From the NCBI RefSeq assembly GCF_028372415.1, contig NC_092876.1, forward strand, positions 223,249,528 through 223,313,527: 64,000 nucleotides of DNA. The letters run 5' to 3'. A program made the position numbers and the translations under genes. The notes under the pieces are model-generated. The model was not told the DNA's origin, did no database searches, and saw only the letters and a program-made list of their open reading frames with translations. Each line of letters starts with the position of its first letter. Positions within the stretch are counted from its first letter, which is position 1. Of the stretch, positions 55,270-64,000 are shown in pieces. This stretch comes from Notamacropus eugenii. Taxonomy: Eukaryota; Chordata; Mammalia; Diprotodontia; Macropodidae.

Positions 55270-55470
55270 AATTACCTGGGACACTGAGAAAATAAATGAC
55301 TTGCCCAGGATCATACAACCAATACGTGTTAGAAGCAACATTTTAACCCAGGTAATCCTGACTCCAAGATTGACTTGGAGTCAAAGAATTCATTAAACAT
55401 ATACCAAGTATTTACTATGCTGCCAGGCACTGGGGAAACAAGATAAAAGCAAAATAATGACAATTGGATA
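55270..55470 (-). mobile_element. Antisense MIR fragment followed by antisense L2 end
   Basis: MIR words: 'ataaatgacttgcccaggat', 'acccaggtaatcctgactcc'. From about 55386 the antisense L2 end follows: 'taccaagtatttactatgct' and 'gccaggcactggggaaacaa'. Confidence 0.6.
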
Positions 55471-55861
55471 GAAGTGCATTAAATACTGGGAGAAAAGCTT
55501 TTTTTTTTTTTTCAAAACAAAACATGATCCTTTTGTTTCAGAAATATTTATTTCAGAAATTTGCAATTTAGATGAAAGGAAAAAACCACAAAGGGTAGAA
55601 ATAGAACCTCTACTACTTGTGGGAAATAACATGTAAATATATAAACGAAGTCTCTCACTTGGGGGCTCAAATCAACTAGGCCTGATCTTGGGGGTAACCC
55701 TGAGTGGATCATTTGAAGGAGCTTCCCTTCTCAGTCCACTTACAAAGGACATGGAGCTCCTGTGCCCAGGGCTATGCCTGCTTATCTGCATATCTATTTA
55801 AATTCATCAGAAGAATTCCCTTGATGGAAGTTCTTCTACACATAGCTGAATAAGTGCAAAG
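55471..55861. other. No gene or repeat recognised
   Basis: Unique sequence with a T-run at 55499-55512. Confidence 0.4.
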
Positions 55862-56172
55862 CAGCAGCGAGGTAGCATAGTGGAAGGTTTGAAATCAGGA
55901 AAACTCATCTATCTGAGTTCAAATCCAGCTTCAGACACTTACTAGTTGTGTGACCTTGGGCAAGTCACATAATCCTGTTTGCCTCAGTTTTCTCATCTGT
56001 AAAATGAGCCCCACTCTAGTATCTTTGCCAAGGAAATCCCAAATGGGGTCATGGAAGCAATGAATATGAGCTTGAACAGACTTTCAGGAGACAGTGGAGG
56101 CCCAGAATGCCTCCATAGTCTTATGGGGTCAGGAAAAGTCAGACCTGATTGAATGACTGATCAACAACTTTG
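55862..56172 (+). mobile_element. Marsupial CORE-SINE, long form
   Basis: 'agcgaggtagcatagtggaa', 'gttcaaatccagcttcagac', 'gtgtgaccttgggcaagtca', 'gcctcagttttctcatctgt', 'agtatctttgccaaggaaat' and 'cccaaatggggtcatggaag' run to an unusually long 3' part ending 'gattgaatgactgatcaaca' + 'ac'. Confidence 0.8.
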
Positions 56173-56442
56173 TTGGAAATCATATCATACAAACATATAT
56201 TTTAGAGTCTGACTAAACTCTAAACCATTTAGGCCCAGACATAGAACTAGAACCATACAACTGAGGCTTTCCCCTAAAACAAATTTAGAGGGCATGAAGA
56301 TTTGACACAAGTATTCCTTACTCAGGGAAAGAATCGTTATAATAACAAATTCTTCATAAAATCCTAATGAATTTGTTTTACTTTTTTCTTGTATTATTTC
56401 TGCATCATGAATTACAACATTGATTGAAAAGTCCTGTGTTTC

Positions 56443-56446
<4 letters not shown>

Positions 56447-56507
<61 letters not shown>
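56447..56507. repeat. (CA)n microsatellite
   Basis: Pure AC dinucleotides for 61 bases. The minus-strand Cys-Val-repeat frames (56185-56520, 56445-56636) are artefacts of it. Confidence 0.95.
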
Positions 56508-56508
<1 letters not shown>

Positions 56509-56584
56509 CCCTCCTCCCATCCCCAGTAGATTGATGATGCTTGCACCAGGATTCGTTGTTGGCTGCCATCAAAATCTCTAGCTA

Positions 56585-56725
56585 TGACTCTACTGTCCAA
56601 CCCCCTCATTTTAGAGATGAGAAAACTAAAGCCCACTGACGTTTAATTACTTGCCTGAGATCACATGGTTAGATAGTTGAAGAACTAGAGTTAGGACCCA
56701 CTTTTCTGACTACTATGGTAGAGTT
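56585..56725 (-). mobile_element. MIR-class SINE fragment (antisense)
   Basis: 'ccccctcattttagagatga', 'gaaaactaaagcccactgac', 'ttgcctgagatcacatggtt' and 'tctgactactatggtagagt' give the antisense MIR core. Confidence 0.65.
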
Positions 56726-56889
56726 TTTCCATTGCAAACTAGGAATTTAGGTACAAGAAAAAAAAATTCAGCATGTGGCATATTTCATTGGATACTATAG
56801 CTTTCATTGTGCTTCATTAAAAGAAACATAAGCAGCAATTGTAGTTTTCTGAAAACACAAATTTTATTTATTATCCATTGTGTGATCAA

Positions 56890-57140
56890 CTGGGCAGCTA
56901 GGTGGCACAGTGGATGGAGTGCTGGAATTGGAGTCAAGAAAACTCCTCTTCCTGAGTTCAAATCTGGCCTTAGACACTTATTAGCTGGGCAAGTCATTTA
57001 ACTCTGTTTGCCTCACTTTCCTCACATGTAAAAAGAGGTGGATAAGTAAATGACAAACCACTCCAGTATCTTCACCAAGAAAACACCAAATGGGGACAAA
57101 GAGAGTCAGACACAGTTGTTTCAACAGAACAACAACATTT
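56890..57140 (+). mobile_element. Marsupial CORE-SINE, full length
   Basis: This is the cleanest copy in the window: 'gggcagctaggtggcacagt', 'ggatggagtgctggaattgg', 'gttcaaatctggccttagac', 'gcctcactttcctcacatgt', 'caaaccactccagtatcttc', 'accaaatggggacaaagaga' and 'gtcagacacagttgtttcaa' + 'cagaacaacaacat'. A few bases of the 'gtgaccct' block are deleted. Confidence 0.85.
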
Positions 57141-58832
57141 AATCAATTTTCCATCTTTTATATTCCCATAGAACTTTTGATTACTATTGAAAGAAAAGAA
57201 ATGTAAAGTTTTTTTTAGTACTTATATTGTATTCTGATGGTTCTTCAGGTACTATGGGATAGGTACAATTATTATAGATCACAAAAGTACCAATGTTTTG
57301 CACTCTTTCATTGCTCAAAATGATCTGATTCTGATAAATACCAATACTTCCAACTATGTTCATAAACTATGCACTCTTAAGTGACTTCCTCTTTAAGATA
57401 TGACCTTACATCTTTGATATGACCTTACATCTTTGCAGTTCTTAACTATCATACATCCTAACCTGCATGCCTACAGACTGCCTGGAGATGGGATCTTCTG
57501 GATAACCAAAGAGAGAAATCTGAGTGCAGAATGCCATGTCCATTATCTGAGAACAAAATCCTCTTAAAGTAAGTAAGACTGAAGAGCTAAGAATAGTCTC
57601 AATAAAGCTTGTTTGGAATGGAGTTTATTCTTTGGGTTAAAGAAGTAGTGATGATTTCCTTTCCAACTCTGATTTCTGCTACCCAGCTGTCAAACATAAG
57701 CTATGGATGGGATCAATACAGGCTTCAACATTTGTCATTGATAATCTAGCTCTTGTACAGTCATGTGGCTTACTTCTTTTCCTTTATACCCAGAAGTAGC
57801 ACAGAATACAAATTGGGTTGTATTCCATACAGCACCAACATCATTTTCTGAGAATAAGCTACATACTCAGGATGATCCCTCTTTCTAGCCACTAAAGTAT
57901 CGTTACATGAATTAACGTTTCAGTTTAGCACCATGGATTGAAAGAAAGAGCATATTATGAGCATGTTACTAGAAACCAGATAATTTTTGTCATTATCATC
58001 ATCATCATAATCTGTAGTTTTATTTACCCCTTTATATCTGGGTCGATACTCCTAATCCAGTCCTCCACCCCAGTTCTCTTCCAGACTCTTGATGCACCCA
58101 GACTTCTAGACTGATTGAAACAAGGGGAAGGGACCAATAGTATCCTTTCTTGTTTTAATGCAAAGCCAAAGATCTACAGGAGAATTGAGGACCAGATGAC
58201 ATTCACCACTTGATATGGAATAATACTTGACTCCTTGCTTCAAAGATTTACTGTGTTGTTGTTCTGGACTGGGCCTGACACAGGTCAGCCCCTCAATAAA
58301 TTTATTCTATTTTAGAATAAAAGGAGATACTTTTAGATTATTCAACAGTTAATGTAAAGAAATTTGGTTATCCATAACAGAAGGATATTCAACAAGGATG
58401 AGGCAGTGAGGACATCATAAATTGATTCAGTTCAGGCAAACTCCCTTACTTGAAGACAAAATAAGGCCATTCAACATGTAAACAAAAGGAGGTTTTCTTA
58501 GTAGTAGCAGAGAGACATAATCCTTTGTCCTCTAATAGAAGCCAGTTTAGTCATTACAACAAGGTATGGAAATTTGCTGGTTCTTAGCACACCTGCTAAC
58601 TCTAAAGGGCCCCAACTCCACATGAATAAGCCTTCTCCTTAGATGATCAGGAATTCATATCAATAGGTCATAAGCTATCAGGAAGCTGCAACAAGAAAGG
58701 AACAATTTGAGCTTTAGTCTCTTGGGACAATAGAGTCTCAGGGACATTTTTGTCACCTTTAAAGGAAAAAAAATAGACTAAGCCACATAGCAGAGCAAAC
58801 CTTAATAGATCTTAAGCCTATCATACATATAT

Positions 58833-58833
<1 letters not shown>
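57141..58833. other. No gene or repeat recognised
   Basis: About 1.7 kb of unique sequence apart from the 19-bp tandem. 'cccctcaataaatttattct' near 58290 has a polyadenylation-like word but no supporting context. Confidence 0.45.
57397..57434 (+). repeat. 19-bp direct tandem duplication
   Basis: GATATGACCTTACATCTTT occurs twice in succession (57397-57415 and 57416-57434) without mismatch, in otherwise unique sequence. Confidence 0.9.

Positions 58834-58870
<37 letters not shown>
58834..58870. repeat. (CA)n microsatellite
   Basis: AC dinucleotides for about 37 bases. Confidence 0.9.
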
Positions 58871-58872
<2 letters not shown>

Positions 58873-61634
58873 TTGTGTATTCTACTTATTTTTTTTTAAA
58901 TATTGGTAATCTTATAGACATGTTCCTTTCACTCTGTAAGCAGAATATTTAAGTTGAGTTATTTTTTTTTAATCTCCAGAGTGCATTCCCATAGGAAAGA
59001 AGAGAAAGAATTCATGATTTTACAAAAGAAAACAATGCAAGATATTCATTAAGTTTAAAAAGATAAACAAGCACTGATAGGTCAAACAGAATTTGATGAA
59101 AACTCACTTATTTTGATTATTATTTCCTGATGAAAAAAATGTAATAAGGCTTTTCCAGAAAGGTTTATCAAAATGAGTAATAAGAAAACAAGTAATTAGC
59201 TACTTTTTAGGAGCTACTATTGTCTTCAATCAATGCTGATTTCAAATGTATAAACTTGAACTACTATTTCTGAGAAGTAATAAACCATCTAATAAATTCA
59301 TAATTTATTTGTTGTACAAATGAAATGTAATTAGCAATTCTGTTTTGTTTCATGCCAGAATTGCAGTAAAAGCCTTTTGTCTCCTTCATATCATTACTTT
59401 TTAATCATTCATGTTTATCATTTTGTTTCCAGTCATTTATGTGAGAAAGGTAAATTTTACATGAGAGACCTACTGAGTACAATCCTTTCAATGAGAAATT
59501 GAAGAAAAAAACACAAAACATTATTCCGCAATGTTTCTTGACATGATACAATGCATTCAGATTGGACTGATGCAGCCTCACAAAATATATGTCACCTGAA
59601 AAACAGGAAAACCACCGCTTTCCTCAAAATTGCAAGTAAAGAAACCTACTAATTGTGGAGTATAAAAACAAAGACAGAAATATGACCAAAAAACAAAACA
59701 AAACAGACTTTTGGCATTGAAACTTGCCAAAGCTTCCTGGCCCAGACTAAGAGGTCAGTGAAAGAAAACCAATCCTGTAGTGGTTAGGGAACTAGATTCA
59801 GGTGCATAGACATATTATCCTTCCTCTTGAGAACATTAGAAATGTGGTGGGGAAGGGGCACCAATTTCATCTTGTAAAACCCACCAGAATACAAATGGAA
59901 CTGGTACACTCAAATAAAGTCTTTTCAGTGGTTTTCATAATATGATGCTTGTGGTTTCTCATAAGGTCCTCAACAATCCTAAATGGACCACACTTCATCT
60001 AAGCTGTTTTTCTGAGAGTGTACCATGACTCTGAACTGTGCTAAAATAACCTTGCATTATTCTAATTAGGATTATTCACAATGCACACATATTGCAAAGG
60101 GTCATTTTCATTTTCAATTAGTTGAAAAGGATTAGTTGTACTGATACCCATATGGTCCTAAATGCTATTATTATTAAACTCAATATTTTTATTACTATTG
60201 AAATTATTCTTCCTACAGATATAATGGCTAATGTCATAAAAGATCACTTTTTTCTTCCCACTGACAAATAATTCCTTTCTTAGGCAAATCGCAAGGAAAG
60301 TGGTGCACAAGATGAATGAAATATATGTGGTGGTAAAGAGGCTGTTTAATCACAAGTAATGGCAAACCTAAAATTAGTTCCAATTAAAAAAGAAATACAT
60401 GGAAACCAATCTGAGTGTAGCAGATAAAGGATAGCATGAAGGAGAGATTATTAAGCAGCCACATATAACAGGACCCCAGGTGCTGTACTTCCTCATTATA
60501 CCTATTCTTGTGATCCAACATACAAAATGTACAGTAAACCCTCTCCCCCCAAACAAAAAAAAAAATATCAAAACACAATTTTACACGGAAGCTACACTGA
60601 AGATGAATACGTGTGTGTGTTTTGGAAGTAAGACCGTAACAACTTGGTTTTTACTTCCAAAATACAGAGGCATGTTAATTGCTTGATCAACCAAATGAAA
60701 CTAAATGTAATTAAGACTAGTGTGGGGTTAATTTGATCCATAATTATGTTATATAAAGTAAATGAAAATTGTTTCTTTCCTAAATTGCAATTCATTAAAA
60801 TTACAGATATTAAAATAAGATACTATAAAATTACATGAAGCATGTACACATTAATAGCCATTAGTAATAGCTTGATATTTCTGTCTAAGCAACAGTTTAT
60901 TAGAATGCCAAAAGGTGACATTTGACCATTCACATAGCTAATTTTTTTTTAGTCAGATTTTTGGCTCTTCTAAGAAAATCTTTTTTGCTACTAAAGCAAC
61001 TTATTATGGCTCAACTCTATATTTCATGGTTTGCTAAATGCATTTGAAAAGGCTTATTTTGGTAGTTTGAAAGATTTACCATCTGTAATGACATGTTAAA
61101 ATAGACTGCAATATATACTTTATATATGTTTAAATATATTACAATATTATGTGACACACAAAGACTTTTTTAAAAATTTGGGTCCACATTTGTGATTTGA
61201 TAGATATAGAGACTGTTGTGGGAGTCCTCTAAGCCAGTGCAGAACAGTGACTCCATTGAAATTTATGATTTTAGAAAATTGCCTAGAGGCCAAAAAAAAA
61301 AGTTTAAGGGACTTGGTTAAGATCATCCAGCCGGTCAAAGGCAAGACTTACATACATAGCTTTGATAGCTCCTTTAAAATTGGTTAAGTAGTAGATATAA
61401 AGAAAATATCTGAAAGGTCATTCAATAAAGGAGACAACAAGTTGTAGATTTTCCTGCCATAATGTGGCAACACTGCAGACTGATTTCATGTTACACAGTC
61501 TAAGTCATAACAAGGATCAGAAAGAAAACACGGAGACCCTTACTTGAAAATATGTAGAAAACACAGTATTTGATGTTTGGGACAGAGGTAGCTTATATTA
61601 TCAAGGCAATTCTCTAGTGCTTTTAAAATCTAGT
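58871..61634. other. Repeat-poor AT-rich stretch, no gene recognised
   Basis: About 2.7 kb without a recognisable LINE, SINE or LTR, apart from a weak antisense MIR scrap at 61300-61350 ('ttggttaagatcatccagcc'). Overlapping 64-68-codon frames on both strands near 60380-60790 are most likely chance. Confidence 0.45.
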
Positions 61635-61754
61635 TGTGCCAGTTAAATGTTGTTCCCAATTTAGAAGTTAAGCTAATACTCAGAGATGTGAAACAAATTT
61701 TATATCACACAGCATCTCTGGTATCACAGGGCAAGACTACAATTTAGAATTGTT
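61635..61754 (-). mobile_element. MIR-class SINE fragment (antisense)
   Basis: 'tgttgttcccaatttagaag', 'ctaatactcagagatgtgaa', 'tatatcacacagcatctctg' and 'gggcaagactacaatttaga' give a diverged antisense MIR core. Confidence 0.5.
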
Positions 61755-62060
61755 TCAGTCCAAAAGAACCATAATGGAAAATGCTTTCCACATCCAAAGA
61801 AAGGACCAATGGAGTCTAATACCGATCAAATCATACTGTTTTCACTTTATTTTTTCATGTTTTTTTGTTTTGTTTCTTCTTTTACAAAATGAGTAATATG
61901 GAATATTATATGTTTTACATGAGTGTACATACATAACATATATCAAATTGTTTACTGTCTTAGGGAAGGAGGAGGAAGAAAATTTAGAACTCATAGGGTT
62001 ACATAATAATGAATATTAGAATTGTCTTTACATGTAATTGAAAAAATACTATCTATTAAA
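61755..62060 (+). mobile_element. 5'-truncated L1 3' end
   Basis: 'ggaaaatgctttccacatcc', 'aaagaaaggaccaatggagt', 'aatgagtaatatggaatatt', 'tatcaaattgtttactgtct', 'ggaggaagaaaatttagaac', 'ctttacatgtaattgaaaaa' and the A-rich end 'ctattaaaaaaactg' are the L1 terminal words in order. No clear target duplication was found. Confidence 0.75.
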
Positions 62061-62605
62061 AAAACTGAAAAAATAGTATTGTTTGTTTCTAATCCTGGTC
62101 CATTTCCATTAAAGATGACTCAAACTATTCTTATTTTAAAAAGTGATGCTGAGGATCATGTAATAATATTCAATTGGAATGATACAGAAACATCAGTGTT
62201 TATATACATGCAACTAGATGAAACATGACAAAATTATTCAGTCATTCAAATTCAGATGGATCATTTGTATGACTTCCTTCAATAGTGGAGACTCTGAAAT
62301 ACCCTTAGCTGATAGAATTCTCTTAACAAGTAAATCAATCAAATAAGATTCTGCCATGCTCACCCAGAGATGATCAGAATTTAAGTGTGAGAAAAAGAAA
62401 GGTGAAGGGAGAGTTTGTATACTATTTCATTCAGAAAAACAAAGAGTTGGTCTACAAAGAGGATAAGAGTATAAAGGGTAGTTGCAGATGTAGAATCATG
62501 GCATCTTTACATTACCTCACCTGAAGTCCTTTCTGAATATGGCATGGAGGTTGCCATATATGTGAATATTAATGATATTTGCTGGAAACAAAAACCTGTG
62601 GTCTT
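62061..62605. other. No gene or repeat recognised
   Basis: Unique AT-rich sequence. Confidence 0.45.
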
Positions 62606-62618
62606 ATACACATACACA

Positions 62619-62654
<36 letters not shown>
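62606..62654. repeat. (CA)n microsatellite with TA breaks
   Basis: CA dinucleotides interrupted by 'cata' near 62620. Confidence 0.9.
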
Positions 62655-62657
<3 letters not shown>

Positions 62658-64000
62658 GGATATGCATATAAAATCTGCTAGTCTACTGGGTTAAGGGACA
62701 GCTTTTCCAGTAAAATTAAAGATATACCCAACTACGATTGAATCTCTTTCCTTTACACCTGGTTATAGTGTTAAGAAAGATAAGTTTATGAAAGTACCAC
62801 AGAGGGTTACCAGTGCAATCTCAATATTTGCATATATATTTCTTTATTGATAGGAAGCCAGTTATATGTGACTGAAGTTCTGAAGGACCTGAAACATTCT
62901 GTTGTTTCACACTAACTGCCAAATAGATTATTATTAATAATAGCATGGATGCACTAACAAATATTTCTAGGTAATTGATTGTAATGGGCTGATAAAGACC
63001 GCCTCCTTCAATTACCGTGGAAACTGTCTGCATTTTTCTTTTAGTTGAAGCAATTTTTCAACTATACAAAAATGGGGCTGAGGCACAATCTTATTTAATA
63101 AGTTGCCAGACAACATTATTTACAGTATCTAGCTAAGCATGTGTGTTTAACAAATCAAATATTTAATATTTCATGCCTGAAAATGTGCAGAGATAAGTCA
63201 TTAGTATTCCAGGTGAGGCAGAACATGCAAATTTACTCAGCTATTAAAGAATGAGTCATATAGTGTTTAATATAACAAACTAGTTTATGTTTATTAGAGT
63301 AAACAGGGAAATCACAATAGGAAAAAATGGATTTAGTTCAGATGTTGAGCTGCTGTGTAAACCAATTATCTATCCTGAGGGAAACAGCTCTGTCTACAAC
63401 TACTTAGGCTCTAGGGCCTATTACAAATCCTGGAGTGGGCTGTTGCTTTAGTACTCAGGGGAATTTACCACGTCACACTAGAAATAGCTGACAATAATTA
63501 GAAAGCCTGCTTCTGCCAGTATTGCACATATTTTTAATACCTTCCTAAGTATTATGGGAGATAATACATAAGGTTTTTAGAATTCTAGTCATGCAACAAC
63601 AAGCCATGGAAAGGACAACCAGACAATAGCCCCAAACTGGACTATGACAGGCTAATTATTGTGGCTTCATTATAAAACCTCTTTTTACATAGGTCACCTG
63701 GGAAGTGTAATTAAAAATGCATTATTGGTGTATTTTTATTGAAGCAATTAAATTAAAAAGCCAAAAAAATAATTATATGAGGAGCAAATAATAATGTTGG
63801 TCAACAGCGTTTATCTAAGAAAGAGAGAACATGTTAGTGGTTCATTAGCAGTAAATGTGTTAACGGGAATCTATTTGAAAAATGAGCCATAGAATAGCCT
63901 TTAAATACTCAGATTAAAGGATTTATAATGTCAAGTTTAACACAGAAATTACAAATAGTATTACATAACCATGAGTAATAGCACCTTTAATCTGACTTGG
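62655..64000. other. Repeat-poor AT-rich stretch, no gene recognised
   Basis: No familiar repeat core. Composition (AT-rich, ATTA/TAAT words, no decay pattern) is the sort seen in conserved non-coding DNA, but the sequence alone cannot show that. Confidence 0.4.

Noticed and set aside
56890..56965. tRNA gene from the SINE head
   Set aside because: The head resembles a tRNA-derived Pol III promoter (box B-like GTTCAAATC) but cannot fold as a tRNA and continues into the SINE body. The same holds for the other SINE heads.
59430..59452. Tiny exon between 'tttgtttccag' and 'gtaaat'
   Set aside because: The enclosed segment is only about 17 bp and has no support from any frame.

Overview
This window looks like intergenic or intronic DNA from a mammal, most probably a marsupial. 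It is AT-rich, has no operon-like coding, and I find no host protein-coding gene, rRNA, tRNA gene or CRISPR array that I can support. The lineage call is an inference from repeat types: CORE-SINEs with the GGCAGCTAGGTGGCACAGTG-type head and the TCAGTTTCCTCATCTGTAAAATG core, a BovB/RTE-type LINE that shares its 3' end with a SINE, L1 copies with a 3' UTR ending in ...AACTAAAAATAAATA, and old L2, CR1/L3 and hAT relics. Family names come from recognition, not a database search, so sub-family names are deliberately loose.

Layout. 1-8.8 kb: mostly unique AT-rich sequence with scattered MIR-class SINEs, two hAT-type relics and an RTE-dependent SINE. 8.85-11.0 kb: a decayed L1 ORF2 (endonuclease to early reverse transcriptase) interrupted by a second, antisense L1 3' end flanked by a 15-bp target duplication. 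11.5-22.4 kb: antisense L2/CR1 fragments, three L1 3' ends, a compound GACA/GATA microsatellite inside a MIR, and a mariner-like MITE. 22.9-31.7 kb: simple repeats, SINEs and long stretches I cannot explain. 31.7-33.5 kb: an RTE-like endonuclease domain split by an L2. 33.9-35.8 kb: an internally deleted, HAL1-like L1 (5' UTR joined to the ORF1 C-terminal domain, no ORF2). 35.9-36.7 kb: an RTE-like reverse transcriptase fragment. 37-49 kb: SINEs, a 520-bp RTE-tailed SINE, CR1/L3, an L1 3' end with a huge CT array, a 653-bp RTE copy with an 11-bp target duplication, and an L2 RT/3' region. 50.5-54.5 kb: L2, then the most informative locus: an RTE with a 5' inversion, later hit by an endogenous retrovirus now reduced to a 593-bp solo LTR with a 6-bp target duplication. 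54.6-64 kb: sparse SINEs, one L1 3' end and otherwise repeat-poor AT-rich DNA.

There is no working gene set here. The value of the window is a readable insertion history: several nested insertions can be ordered because removing one element and one copy of its target duplication restores the older element's reading frame or repeat sequence. I found no convincing new biological system. The best items for follow-up are the solo LTR/RTE nest with its U3 palindrome, the HAL1-like deletion element, the RTE/SINE shared 3' end, one weak candidate exon on the minus strand near 31.1 kb, and a GC-richer unexplained block at about 49.15-49.56 kb.
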